Shown one piece after another: positions 37,037-45,460 of a DNA stretch of 64,000 nt. Every line of letters starts with the position of its first letter. The stretch's first letter is position 1. Made by a program: the position numbers and the translations under genes. Source of the DNA: Flavobacterium sp. xlx-214 (lineage in GTDB: Bacteria; Bacteroidota; Bacteroidia; Flavobacteriales; Flavobacteriaceae); NCBI RefSeq assembly GCF_013874595.1, contig NZ_CP059431.1, forward strand, positions 2,046,001 to 2,110,000. Reading direction: 5' to 3'. Under the pieces are notes generated by a model. The model was given only the letters and a program-made list of their open reading frames with translations. It ran no database searches and was not told where the DNA came from.

Positions 37037-37669
37037 CTAGAGAAATTCTTCAATATCGAAATCGCTAAGAGGGATGTTTTCTTGTTTTGTAGGACTACTA
37101 TTAATGGGTTCAGATGCCAGTGTGTTATCTAATAGTTGTGCAATTTTGGTAGATACATTTTCAATTGAGTTTTCTAATAGATCAAATAGTTCTGTACCTT
37201 GTATTTTATGAACAATGGAAATTACTTCATCCTCTTGACCTTTCTTTAAAGCATCATTTTGAAGAAAGGTACTTACCATACCTAATTCTTCAAAAGTAAC
37301 GCCTTGTGCAAAACCTGGATCTACTGTAGATAAATGATGTTGATACCATTCTTCTTCCTCTTCTTCTAGATCAATAACATTTGTGCCTTCTTTGTCTTGC
37401 TCTTTTTTTGAAATTGGATGGTACAATGTTTCATTTTCATCGTATTCAATTTCTAAATCATTTGGGTCAATAGGAGGTTTTTCTGGTATGCTTTCTACTT
37501 GTGATGGTTTTCGGATGGGTTGCAATTTAGGTTTTCCCATAATGTCGGGTAGATGTGGATTTGTTTTCTTCTCGTCAAAGGTTTTATGAGAGGGTGATTT
37601 AAAAATCGTTCGATCATATAAAAGGATTACGATGATGAGAATCAAACAGACGATGATGATTTTTTCCAT
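37037..37669 (-). CDS. Conjugal transfer protein, TraD-like
   Basis: 210 residues with one N-terminal membrane helix (KIIIVCLILIIVILLYD) and a long acidic cytosolic part (IDLEEEEEEWYQ). The central segment STVDPGFAQGVTFEELGMVSTFLQND is the likely conserved core. It follows traB with a 3-bp gap. In CTnDOT-type elements traC and traD occupy this interval; only one gene is present here and its naming is by position. Confidence 0.55.
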   Translation of the reverse strand: MEKIIIVCLILIIVILLYDRTIFKSPSHKTFDEKKTNPHLPDIMGKPKLQPIRKPSQVESIPEKPPIDPNDLEIEYDENETLYHPISKKEQDKEGTNVIDLEEEEEEWYQHHLSTVDPGFAQGVTFEELGMVSTFLQNDALKKGQEDEVISIVHKIQGTELFDLLENSIENVSTKIAQLLDNTLASEPINSSPTKQENIPLSDFDIEEFL

Positions 37670-37672
37670 AGT

Positions 37673-38083
37673 TTAGAGAATGGGTTTGAAATGGTGGTTG
37701 AAGTAATTCGTTATATCATCTCCAAATTCTTTGAAATGATGTTCCAAAATGTTGTCTATGTAGGCATACAGCGTTGTTTTTTCTTCTTTGGTAAGTTGTA
37801 CCATGCGTAATAGCCTTTCGTGGTATTCAGGACGTATATAAACCACTTTTCCACTCCTTGCGGAATGGTAATGATTCACTAAAAAAGTTTCTTCGTAGTT
37901 GATTTTTTTACTTGAACTTACTTTAGTTTTTTCTCTTGACTTTACTTTTTCTTGATTTTTATTTTCAACTACATGATTATCTTGTGGTTCTAAAATTGTT
38001 TCATCGCCACTTATAATGTTCATTAGGTAATCCTCGTCAACATTTGGCTTTTTAAGTTTATTATTTTTATTTTCTGAGTTCAT
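37673..38083 (-). CDS. traB: Conjugal transfer protein TraB (DUF3408)
   Basis: 136 residues. The C-terminal half carries the DUF3408 signature: HSARSGKVVYIRPEYHERLLRMVQL, then LYAYIDNILEHHF. This is a ribbon-helix-helix-like DNA-binding unit. The N-terminal half is charged and disordered. It lies just after the ParA-type gene, so the pair may form a ParA/partner module or regulate tra genes. Confidence 0.75.
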   Translation of the reverse strand: MNSENKNNKLKKPNVDEDYLMNIISGDETILEPQDNHVVENKNQEKVKSREKTKVSSSKKINYEETFLVNHYHSARSGKVVYIRPEYHERLLRMVQLTKEEKTTLYAYIDNILEHHFKEFGDDITNYFNHHFKPIL

Positions 38084-38096
38084 AGATTCATTGGTT

Positions 38097-38864
38097 TTAG
38101 AGATGTGTTATTTTTAAAAATTCATAAATAAACAAATTCATTCGTGTGGCTTTAAGCAAGTTTACTTCAGCGGGTAAAAGACTTGATCGAAATATGTAGT
38201 TTTCTGTTCCATCTGTTTCTTTTCTAAAACGTTTACTGTCTCTAATCTTGGTCTGCATCAAAGGGATTTTTAGTGCTTCGATTACATTTTGATAGGCTGC
38301 ATACAGTTCTGTTTTTTCTCTTCCATCTACTTGATTCCAAAATAACCACAGTTCTTGCTTTTCGTTTCCTTCTACGGTCTTAGGTAATTCAAGGAAGGCT
38401 TTACTAAAACTCAATGAACTTTCTACTACTAAACGGTCAGCCGTGATAGGAGAGAAGATGAAGTCCATCATTTTCAAAGTTGTAAGTACTCCAGTGGTAT
38501 TTGCGGTTCCTGGTAGGTCAAAAAAAATAACATCGGGTGTTACAGGTGATTTTTCTTCATATTCTGCGGCTTTGTCTAAAGCATATTGCGACTTGGTTTT
38601 AATGATGGGGTAGGCTTTTTTGTTGATGTTATGAAACTGCTTCATAGCAGCTTTTTTATGATACTCGTTCTGGATGATGTTGTTTTTGTCTCGCTCCCGC
38701 ATATGGGTAAGGCTGTGCTGCGGAAAATCGCAATCTATAACTACTACATTGTAACCTAAACGGTAATGCAACACACTTGCGACTAGTGTTGTCAGGGTAG
38801 ATTTTCCAACACCTCCTTTCTGTGTAGAGAAACTAATTTTTAAAGGTTTTTTGCTTGTTTTCAT
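38097..38864 (-). CDS. traA: Conjugal transfer protein TraA (ParA-family ATPase)
   Basis: 255 residues. The deviant Walker A box is FSTQKGGVGKSTLTTLV (about 11-27), followed by VIDCDFPQ and FFDLPGTANTTG. This is a ParA/MinD-type ATPase. In related elements TraA begins the transfer region and may place DNA or the mating apparatus. It reads leftward from the candidate oriT and diverges from mobA. Confidence 0.87.
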   Translation of the reverse strand: MKTSKKPLKISFSTQKGGVGKSTLTTLVASVLHYRLGYNVVVIDCDFPQHSLTHMRERDKNNIIQNEYHKKAAMKQFHNINKKAYPIIKTKSQYALDKAAEYEEKSPVTPDVIFFDLPGTANTTGVLTTLKMMDFIFSPITADRLVVESSLSFSKAFLELPKTVEGNEKQELWLFWNQVDGREKTELYAAYQNVIEALKIPLMQTKIRDSKRFRKETDGTENYIFRSSLLPAEVNLLKATRMNLFIYEFLKITHL

Positions 38865-39329
38865 TTCTTAAAAATTTAGGGTTATTTGTTTTGTTTTGTG
38901 TGAATAGTACGAAACATCTTTTTTGAAATTTTTGTTTGAATTTGTATTTCGATAGGCTCATTTTCCTGTATTCTTGGTGATTTTTATGTAATTGTTGGCT
39001 TAGGGTTTTATGTGCTTAATGGTCATTGTGTGTGTTGCTTTTTTTATGCTTTTACGCTTTTAAAACTTTACGTTTTTACATGCTGTTATTTGTGTTTTTA
39101 CAGGTTTTTCTTACTTGATTTCTTTCTTATTGTGCAACTATATGTGACACATTACAGCAAATAAAGGGTATGTGTACCTGCCAAAATTTTTTGTGGAATT
39201 GTTTGGCTTCGATAGTCGTAACTTGGTTTTATAGCGTAAAGTGTGTATTGCTTGAAGGGGCTTTTCTTTGTATAAAGTTTAATTTAAGAGTGATGCTAGA
39301 GTGTAACGATCAAATGGATTTTAGATTTA
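38865..39329. other. Divergent control region between traA and mobA, T-rich part
   Basis: No gene is supported here. Between 39046 and 39115 the short motif TTTTAC/TTTTTAC recurs about every ten bases (TTTTATG, TTTTACG, TTTTACATG, TTTTACAGG), which may be a binding array or bent DNA. A 258-bp frame from 39170 has no family features and runs into the hairpin cluster, so I treat it as noise. Confidence 0.4.
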
Positions 39330-39458
39330 AGGGCGTTAAGCCCTATTTCTCTTTTACATGCAATCCTTCCCGAAGGGAGGATTTTTGTGTTCTCAAGAAC
39401 ACGGCAAGTTGTGTTTTGAGCATCTAGAAAAGATTTCTGATGCGCAAAACAACTTGCC
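39330..39458. other. oriT: Hairpin cluster, candidate origin of transfer
   Basis: Four dyads follow one another. AGGGC/GCCCT at 39330-39344; AATCCTTCCC-GAA-GGGAGGATT ending in five T at 39362-39385; the palindrome GTGTTCT-CA-AGAACAC at 39387-39402; and a long imperfect inverted repeat 39403-39458 with arms GGCAAGTTG..GCATC and GATGC..CAACTTGCC. They lie 64 bp before mobA in the traA-mobA gap, where nicking sites of these elements are expected. The exact nick cannot be seen. Confidence 0.5.
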
Positions 39459-39521
39459 CTTTGCAGGGGGCTGAAAAACCTCCGAAGTCTGTTTTTATAA
39501 TGTATTTAAAGTGGTTTAATT

Positions 39522-39965
39522 ATGAATGATTTTAATAAAAATATAAGGAAAAAGACGGGGAGACCTCCAAAAAAAGATCCTGTGAAATTTCGATATACCA
39601 TTTCTTTTAACGAGGAAGAACATGCTCGTTTTCTAGGGTTATTTGATCAATCGGGAATGCACATTAAAGCGCATTTTATAACTTCTTGCATTTTTGAAAA
39701 GACGGTAAAAACAATTCAGATGGATAAAGGGACTTTAGATTTTTATATGCGTTTAACTTCTTTTCATAGCCAGTTTCGTTCGGTTGGTGTAAACTATAAT
39801 CAAATTGTAAAGTTGTTGTATCGTCATTTTTCGGAAAAAAAAGCAGCGGCTTTCCTTTTTAAACTTGAAAAGCAGACCGCTGAATTAGCAATTTTGTGTA
39901 AAAAGGTTGTTTTGTTAGCTGAGGAGTTTGATGAAAAACACTTGAAAAAAGAGGAGGATAAATGA
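39522..39965 (+). CDS. mobA: Mobilization protein MobA (ribbon-helix-helix)
   Basis: 147 residues. The basic start KKTGRPPKKDPVKFRYTISFNEEEHARFLGLF resembles a ribbon-helix-helix DNA-binding region; the rest is helical with SQFRSVGVNYNQIVKLLY, the conserved segment of MobA/MobC relaxosome accessory proteins. It should bind oriT and help the relaxase. The stop overlaps the mobB start (ATGA). Confidence 0.85.
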   Translation: MNDFNKNIRKKTGRPPKKDPVKFRYTISFNEEEHARFLGLFDQSGMHIKAHFITSCIFEKTVKTIQMDKGTLDFYMRLTSFHSQFRSVGVNYNQIVKLLYRHFSEKKAAAFLFKLEKQTAELAILCKKVVLLAEEFDEKHLKKEEDK

Positions 39966-41242
39966 TTGCTAAAATAGGTAAAAGTGGAAATCTTTATGGG
40001 GCATTAGCGTATAATAATATTAAAGTTGCAAACGAAAATGGAAAAATATTGATGGTAAGCAAAATGATGGAAACAAGGAATGGTAAGTATACTGTAGCGC
40101 AATTGGCTCGATCTTTTGAGCCTTATCTCGTGGCAAATCGAAATACTGAAAAACATACGTTGCATATTTCTCTTAATCCTGATCCTAAAGACAAGGTAAG
40201 TGATGAAAATTTTTGCGAATTGGCAGAGCGGTATATGCAACAAATGGGCTATGGTGAACAGCCTTATGTTGTCTTTAAACATACAGATATTGACCGTACG
40301 CACATACATATTGTATCAGTTTGTGTGGATGAATTGGGTAAAAAGATTTCGGATAAATTTGAGAAAATACGGTCCATGAAAATCTGTCGTGAATTGGAAA
40401 AGCAATATGGATTGATACCTGCAACTGATAAGGAACGCGCAGAGAGCAATATGATTTTTCACCCGGTGAATTATAAGGCTGGTAACGTAAAAAAACAAAT
40501 CGCTTCTGTAATACAAACGTTACCCAATCATTATAAATTTCAAACTTTGGGCGAATACAATGCTTTGTTATCGTTATTTAATATTACCTGCGAAAAAATA
40601 GAAAGCGAATTGCCTGAAACTTCACTACGTGGTTTAATCTACTTTTCTTTAAATGAAAAATCGGAGAAAGTTGGAAATCCGTTCAAAGCTTCTCTTTTTG
40701 GCAAAAACAAGGGGATTATTGATTTAGAAACGCATTTTAATAAAAGTAAGTTGGGTGTGAAAGACCATCTTAGTAAGCAAACCTTAAAAGCGATAATAGA
40801 TGATGTTTTAAAAACAACAAACGATGAGATTGGCTTTAAAAAGCATTTAATTCAGCAAGGAATCAATGTGGTGGTGCGTAGAAATGATGCTGATAGATTG
40901 TATGGTATTACTTTCATAGACCATAATACCAAAATGGTATGGAATGGTTCTAGGCTAGGTAAAGAATATGCTGCGAATGTTTTTAATGATTTATGGAATT
41001 GTAATACACAACGTGTACATGCTGTATCAAATAATACGTCTTCATTAGTAAGATTTTCAAATGATATAGAGGATGTTCTTTTGGAGAAAGCACATGCATT
41101 GTTTGATTTTTTGAATAGTGATATTAAGGAATACAATACTATCGAAACACTAGGAGGACTGCTACCTGAAACACTGGGCGAAGATTATGAAGAATTGGAT
41201 TTTGCTCAGAAGATGAAAAAGAGGAAATACAAAAAGAGATAG
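39962..41242 (+). CDS. mobB: Relaxase MobB
   Basis: 426 residues. The N-terminal relaxase domain (MobP-like) has the early region MIAKIGKSGNLYGALAYN, where Tyr12 or Tyr16 could be catalytic, and the metal-binding histidines in FKHTDIDRTHIHIVSV, with HTLHISLNP before. It nicks one DNA strand at oriT and stays bound during transfer. The C-terminal part is helical and basic. It is coupled to mobA. Between mobB and mobC two unrelated minus-strand genes are inserted. Confidence 0.9.
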   Translation: MIAKIGKSGNLYGALAYNNIKVANENGKILMVSKMMETRNGKYTVAQLARSFEPYLVANRNTEKHTLHISLNPDPKDKVSDENFCELAERYMQQMGYGEQPYVVFKHTDIDRTHIHIVSVCVDELGKKISDKFEKIRSMKICRELEKQYGLIPATDKERAESNMIFHPVNYKAGNVKKQIASVIQTLPNHYKFQTLGEYNALLSLFNITCEKIESELPETSLRGLIYFSLNEKSEKVGNPFKASLFGKNKGIIDLETHFNKSKLGVKDHLSKQTLKAIIDDVLKTTNDEIGFKKHLIQQGINVVVRRNDADRLYGITFIDHNTKMVWNGSRLGKEYAANVFNDLWNCNTQRVHAVSNNTSSLVRFSNDIEDVLLEKAHALFDFLNSDIKEYNTIETLGGLLPETLGEDYEELDFAQKMKKRKYKKR

Positions 41243-41254
41243 CGTACGAATTTA

Positions 41255-41287
41255 GCTACAGATTTGGAGAAACTTTAAATCTGTAGC
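41255..41287. terminator. Hairpin between mobB and the SRPBCC gene
   Basis: A perfect 11-bp stem GCTACAGATTT/AAATCTGTAGC with an 11-base loop lies between two convergent genes. There is no T-run, so termination is likely but not certain. Confidence 0.5.
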
Positions 41288-41316
41288 CACCGTTTATGAT
41301 GCATTAATTAAAAATG

Positions 41317-41763
41317 TTAAGCATCTGGAATATTGGGTTCGACCAATTTTTTAAGTTTATCTAAACTTTCTTGCCAACCTAAATAACACATTTCAGTAGG
41401 AATAGAATCTGGAATTCCTTCTTGCGTAGCTGTGATTTCAGTTCCAGATAGTACTTTTTTAAATGTAATCGTGGTAATCATTTCTCCAGGTAGGTTTGGA
41501 TCATCAAAGCGGTCGGTATATTTCAATAGCATATCTTGAATAATTTCTAAATACTCACCACCAAAAGAATGGCTGTTGCCTGTTGAAAAATTGGTAAACG
41601 ACATTTTATAAGTACCGCCTACTTTAAAATCCATTTGATAAACTTTGGCTGTAAAACCATATGGTGGCAGCCAAGAAGCTATTGCATCGGCATTTGAAAA
41701 GGCTTTGAATACTTTTTCAGGACTTGCTGTTAGTATTCTGTGTAAGGTTACTTTGCTAGGCAT
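41317..41763 (-). CDS. SRPBCC (AHSA1-like) domain protein
   Basis: 148 residues. The start VTLHRILTASPEKVFKAFSNADAIASWLPPYGF and the later FTNFSTGNSHSFGGEYLEI, TITFKKVLSGTEITATQEGIPD and CYLGWQESLDKLKKLVEP are the regular landmarks of the AHSA1/START-like family, which binds hydrophobic ligands. The protein is probably cytosolic and not needed for transfer: it is cargo placed between mobB and mobC. Confidence 0.85.
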   Translation of the reverse strand: MPSKVTLHRILTASPEKVFKAFSNADAIASWLPPYGFTAKVYQMDFKVGGTYKMSFTNFSTGNSHSFGGEYLEIIQDMLLKYTDRFDDPNLPGEMITTITFKKVLSGTEITATQEGIPDSIPTEMCYLGWQESLDKLKKLVEPNIPDA

Positions 41764-41823
41764 ACTGAATATTTTTAAGATTTTTTAAATTTAGTTTTTT
41801 TAGCGTTGTAAGTTTCAATGCTT

Positions 41824-42018
41824 TTATTCTACGTTAATTAGTTCTACATTTTTTGCAAGGGTTTTAAATCGTACATTATTTTCTTGCTTTACTGTAATAG
41901 TGAAATGACCTGTTTTGGATGCTTTTAAATCTTGAATAATGCCCTGCTTTCCTTTATGGGCACCAGATATTACTTTACAATAATCACCATCTTTTAGTTC
42001 AATTAAATTATGTTCCAT
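41824..42018 (-). CDS. Small KOW-motif protein
   Basis: 64 residues from the ATG at 42018 (a further in-frame ATG at 42078 would add 20 residues that look non-coding). The segment KDGDYCKVISGAHKGKQGIIQDLKAS is a KOW motif as in NusG and ribosomal L24, which bind RNA or the ribosome. As a stand-alone unit its role is unknown. Together with the SRPBCC gene it forms a minus-strand cargo pair. Confidence 0.65.
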   Translation of the reverse strand: MEHNLIELKDGDYCKVISGAHKGKQGIIQDLKASKTGHFTITVKQENNVRFKTLAKNVELINVE

Positions 42019-42130
42019 TTTGGTAGTTTCAAATAGTTTATATTCAAATTTAATAATTATTAGGTTTTGGATGTTCAAATTCTAAATTAAAAAATGCCTG
42101 CATTTATAGTTAATTGATCATTTTAATACC

Positions 42131-42191
42131 AAAGACGGTCAAGTGATGCCGTAAACAGCTACAATCCTATAATCACTATTTTACCGTCTTT
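42131..42191. repeat. Nested inverted repeat before mobC
   Basis: The outer arms AAAGACGGT/ACCGTCTTT and inner arms AGTGAT/ATCACT enclose 61 bp, ending 32 bp before the mobC start. It may be a leader structure, an operator, or a secondary transfer-related site. Confidence 0.55.
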
Positions 42192-42223
42192 AAATTAAGT
42201 CCGAACATTTAAAATTTAAAAAA

Positions 42224-44215
42224 ATGCAAGGAGAAGACGATTTAAGAGGACTTGCCAAGATTATGGCTTTTATGCGGGCAGTTAGTATTCTATTACTACT
42301 GATGCATCTGTATTGGTTTTGCTATGTTTTTTTTATGGAACGTGGTTGGGTATTGGAAATTCTTAATAAAATACTAAGCAATTTTCAACGAACTGCTGGT
42401 TTGTTTTCGCATGTACTGTATACCAAAGTTTTTGCTTTGGTTTTGTTGGCTTTGAGTTGTTTGGGAACGAAAGGTGTAAAGAATGAGAAAATCACCTGGC
42501 GTAAAATATATGGGGTGTTGATTACGGGATTTTTATTGTTTTTTTTAAATACACCGTTGCTAAAGCTTTCTTCTGTAGTTGGTCATTTTCTGTACATCAT
42601 AACACTTTCTTTAGGATACATTGCTTTGCTTATGGCAGGGTTATGGATGAGTCGTTTGCTTCGTACAAATTTAATGCATGATGTTTTCAATAATGAAAAT
42701 GAAAGCTTTCTGCAAGAAACCAAATTAAAGGAAAATGAATACTCTGTTAACCTTCCTACTAAATTTTACTATAAAGGCAAGTGGAATAATGGTTGGATTA
42801 ATATTGTAAATCCTTTTAGAGCAACGATAGTACTCGGAACACCCGGTTCTGGCAAATCATATGCTGTTGTAAATAACCTTATTAAACAACAGATTGAGAA
42901 AGGCTTTTCTATGTATTTATATGATTTTAAATTTGATGATCTTTCTACAATTGCTTACAATCACTTATTAAAACATCAAGATAAATATACGGTTGCTCCT
43001 AAATTTTATGTAATCAATTTTGATAATCCACGTAAGAGCCACCGCTGCAATCCACTAAATCCAAGTTTTATGACGGATATCTCTGATGCCTATGAAGCTG
43101 CATACACCATTATGCTGAATTTGAACAGATCATGGATACAGAAACAAGGTGATTTCTTTGTGGAAAGCCCAATTATTTTATTGGCAGCCATTATTTGGTA
43201 TCTGAAAATCTATGATAACGGCAAGTATTGCACTTTTCCACATGCTATTGAATTGTTGAATAAAAAATATGAAGATGTTTTTACTATTTTGACTTCTTAC
43301 ACTGAATTGGAAAATTATCTTTCTCCTTTTATGGATGCTTGGAAGGGTGGTGCACAAGATCAATTGCAAGGTCAAATAGCGTCTGCTAAAATTCCTTTGT
43401 CTCGAATGATTTCGCCTCAATTGTATTGGGTAATGACGGGTAATGATTTTTCTTTAGATATTAATAATCCTAAAGAGCCTAAGATTTTATGTATGGGAAA
43501 TAATCCTGATAGGCAAAATATTTATTCAGCAGCTTTAGGATTGTATAATTCAAGAATTGTCAAACTAATTAATAAGAAAGGGCAGCTTAAAAGTTCGGTT
43601 ATCATAGATGAATTACCTACCATTTATTTTCGAGGATTAGATAATTTAATTGCAACAGCAAGAAGTAATAAAGTAGCTGTTTGCTTAGGCTTCCAAGATT
43701 TTTCTCAATTAACAAGGGATTATGGTGATAAAGAAAGTAAAGTAATACAAAACACAGTAGGTAATATTTTTAGCGGACAAGTAGTAGGTGAAACTGCTAA
43801 AAGTTTATCAGAACGTTTTGGGAAAGTCCTGCAAAAACGCCAGAGTTTGTCTATTAATAGAAATGATACGTCAACATCAATTTCTACTCAGTTGGATAGC
43901 TTGATACCAGCTTCCAAAATTTCAACGCTTACTCAAGGTATGTTCGTTGGTGCTGTTTCTGATAATTTTAATGAACGCATTGAACAAAAGATTTTCCATG
44001 CGGAAATTGTAGTTGATAATGAGAAAGTAAGTGCTGAGACTAGTCGATATAATATAATTCCAGAAATACGTTCTTTTAAAGATGAACAGGGTAATGATAG
44101 GATGAAGAAGGAAATAGAGATGAACTATACTATGATAAAGTCAGATATTCTACATATAGTTGAAAATGAGTTGGAACGTATCAAGAACGATCCTGATTTA
44201 CAACATTTGATTTAA
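42224..44215 (+). CDS. mobC: Type IV coupling protein MobC (TraG/VirD4 family)
   Basis: 663 residues. Four membrane helices fill the first 150 residues. The ATPase domain begins VLGTPGSGKSYAVVNNLI (Walker A near 206-213), with Walker B SVIIDELPTIY (about 460) and ATARSNKVAVCLGFQDFSQL. It links the relaxosome to the mating pore and pumps DNA. The C-terminal IEMNYTMIKSDILHIVENEL is typical of the Bacteroidota MobC. It is the last conserved transfer gene before the peptide system. Confidence 0.92.
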   Translation: MQGEDDLRGLAKIMAFMRAVSILLLLMHLYWFCYVFFMERGWVLEILNKILSNFQRTAGLFSHVLYTKVFALVLLALSCLGTKGVKNEKITWRKIYGVLITGFLLFFLNTPLLKLSSVVGHFLYIITLSLGYIALLMAGLWMSRLLRTNLMHDVFNNENESFLQETKLKENEYSVNLPTKFYYKGKWNNGWINIVNPFRATIVLGTPGSGKSYAVVNNLIKQQIEKGFSMYLYDFKFDDLSTIAYNHLLKHQDKYTVAPKFYVINFDNPRKSHRCNPLNPSFMTDISDAYEAAYTIMLNLNRSWIQKQGDFFVESPIILLAAIIWYLKIYDNGKYCTFPHAIELLNKKYEDVFTILTSYTELENYLSPFMDAWKGGAQDQLQGQIASAKIPLSRMISPQLYWVMTGNDFSLDINNPKEPKILCMGNNPDRQNIYSAALGLYNSRIVKLINKKGQLKSSVIIDELPTIYFRGLDNLIATARSNKVAVCLGFQDFSQLTRDYGDKESKVIQNTVGNIFSGQVVGETAKSLSERFGKVLQKRQSLSINRNDTSTSISTQLDSLIPASKISTLTQGMFVGAVSDNFNERIEQKIFHAEIVVDNEKVSAETSRYNIIPEIRSFKDEQGNDRMKKEIEMNYTMIKSDILHIVENELERIKNDPDLQHLI

Positions 44216-44251
44216 AGTATTGGTTTAGAAGCTGGTTTTGTTTAGTAAAGA

Positions 44252-44277
44252 TTAACAAAATGGGTAGTGTTGCTACC
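44252..44277 (+). promoter_or_regulatory. 26-bp regulatory element, copy A
   Basis: TTAAC, AAAAT, GGGTAG, TGTT, GCTACC, ending 63 bp before the response regulator start at 44341. The core GGTAG/CTACC pairs and is followed by five T, so it could also be a weak mobC terminator. Confidence 0.6.
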
Positions 44278-44300
44278 TTTTTATTTGAAAGAAATCTTTT

Positions 44301-44325
44301 TCCTTTGTAAGGTAAAGGATTTTTT
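44301..44325 (+). terminator. Terminator or attenuator before the response regulator
   Basis: TCCTTT/AAAGGA with a 7-base loop and six T lies 16 bp before the ATG at 44341. It either ends mobC transcription or attenuates the regulator's own leader. Confidence 0.5.
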
Positions 44326-44340
44326 AAGTTTTCTATACAG

Positions 44341-44967
44341 ATGAATATATTATTGCTTGATGATCATGAATTGATTGTAGAAGGTTATATTGCTATATTA
44401 GATGATACTTCTAATAACTTTACTAAATTGTATTCTTGTAAACAATTATACCATACTTTGCTAGAAGGATTTAAGCCAGATATTGCTATTCTTGACTATA
44501 ATGTACCATCTTACCCTGAACAGAATATGTACTCAGGAGCGGATTGCGCTGTTTTTATAAAAGAATATGTACCAAGATGCAAAATTATATTGATTACGGC
44601 ACAAGAAGAAGCTACCGTTCTTTATAAAATTTATAAAAAAACAAATGCTGATGCACTTATTACTAAGTCTGATTTTAAATCTGAAGATTTAAGGAATATT
44701 GTAAACGAAATTATTCCAACTCCTTATTTAAGCACTAGAGTACTTAATGCTTTGAATGAAATTAGAGGTAAAAACTCTTTACTAAGCGTAACAAATATGG
44801 AAATATTAATGTATTTAGCACAAGGTTTTAAGGTTAACCAAATTAGTGATTTTGTTGAATTAAGTACACCTGCTATTCAAAAGAGGGTTAATAAAATGTT
44901 ACAAGAATTTGAAGTTGCTGACTCGCAAAAATTAGTGTTGTTTTGTAAACAACAGAACTTACTTTAA
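44341..44967 (+). CDS. LuxR-type response regulator 1 (ICE)
   Basis: 208 residues. Receiver: DDH at 7-9, phospho-acceptor D52 in AILDYNVPS, Thr in IILITAQ and Lys in ITKSDF. The C-terminal GerE-like helix-turn-helix has EILMYLAQGFKVNQISDFVELSTPAIQKRVNKML. Same length and layout as the regulator at 51867, with which it clearly shares a recent ancestor. It lies at the start of the peptide locus under copy A of the 26-bp element, so it may bind this element itself. The HisKA_3-type kinase at 54190 is the natural partner. Confidence 0.85.
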   Translation: MNILLLDDHELIVEGYIAILDDTSNNFTKLYSCKQLYHTLLEGFKPDIAILDYNVPSYPEQNMYSGADCAVFIKEYVPRCKIILITAQEEATVLYKIYKKTNADALITKSDFKSEDLRNIVNEIIPTPYLSTRVLNALNEIRGKNSLLSVTNMEILMYLAQGFKVNQISDFVELSTPAIQKRVNKMLQEFEVADSQKLVLFCKQQNLL

Positions 44968-44976
44968 ATGGTTTTT

Positions 44977-45002
44977 TTAACATTTGGTATTTATGTAGAA
45001 CC
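44977..45002 (+). promoter_or_regulatory. Degenerate copy of the 26-bp element
   Basis: It starts TTAACATTT, exactly like copy D, and ends ACC at the same distance, but the central GGGTAG/GCTAC blocks are mutated. It lies before the peptide gene. Confidence 0.25.
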
Positions 45003-45051
45003 TGAAATTATAATTTTGATATGAAAATTTTTACCTGAATTAATTTTAGCA

Positions 45052-45059
45052 TACGTTTG
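45052..45059 (+). promoter_or_regulatory. -7 box of the peptide gene
   Basis: TACGTTTG matches TAnnTTTG, 97 bp before the ATG at 45157. A second match, TAATTTTG, is at 45011-45018. Confidence 0.45.
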
Positions 45060-45156
45060 AAATGAAAACTTTAAAATATTGAAAGATTCAAGTGCACATG
45101 ATTCAAGTACATAGCAAGTTTTCAAATAATAATTGTTTAATGAAATTTTTTTAATT

Positions 45157-45399
45157 ATGAAAGAATCATTTATGAATTTAGAAGGTATTAAATCTCTATC
45201 TAACCAAGAACAAAAAAATATATTTGGTGGAACTGATAGGGTATGGACTTTAACTTGCAAAGATGGAACTCAGTTTTGCTTAAACCCTAATGGAGTGTCA
45301 CAACAAACTATGGTTAATATGTGTAGTAATTATGGGGGATATTTAAAACAATCTATGGAGCCTGTTGCAAATTCAGTTGGTTTAATGCCAAATCCTTAA
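45157..45399 (+). CDS. Double-glycine-leader peptide precursor (bacteriocin or signal)
   Basis: 80 residues from ATG 45157 (ATG 45172 is also possible). The leader MNLEGIKSLSNQEQKNIFGG has the E/L/L pattern and final Gly-Gly (24-25) cut by C39 peptidases. The predicted product is 55 residues with Cys34, Cys41 and Cys56 and the glycine-rich piece CSNYGGYLKQ. An odd number of cysteines leaves one free or used for a dimer. The mature part begins near TDRVWTLTCKDG. The gene is followed by its own terminator and then by oxidation and export genes. The arrangement resembles the bacteroidetocins of Bacteroidales, but the core sequence is not one I recognise. It could be a toxin or a pheromone. Confidence 0.75.
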   Translation: MKESFMNLEGIKSLSNQEQKNIFGGTDRVWTLTCKDGTQFCLNPNGVSQQTMVNMCSNYGGYLKQSMEPVANSVGLMPNP

Positions 45400-45406
45400 T
45401 TTTTTT

Positions 45407-45437
45407 GAGAACTCTGTCAAGCAGGGTTCTCGTTTTT
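45407..45437 (+). terminator. Terminator between peptide gene and export genes
   Basis: GAGAACTCTG and CAGGGTTCTC form a 10-bp stem with one wobble pair and a 5-base loop, followed by five T after one G. It would let the precursor be made in excess over the exporter. Confidence 0.7.
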
Positions 45438-45460
45438 ACAAAATGTTTTTTATCTATTAA

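Noticed and set aside
39155..39180. GGGTATGTGTACC in the tra/mob gap
   Set aside because: A partial dyad only; TTAAC is absent and spacing differs.
39170..39427. 85-codon ORF in the traA-mobA gap
   Set aside because: It runs through the hairpin cluster, has no family features and an odd composition with Cys/Phe runs.
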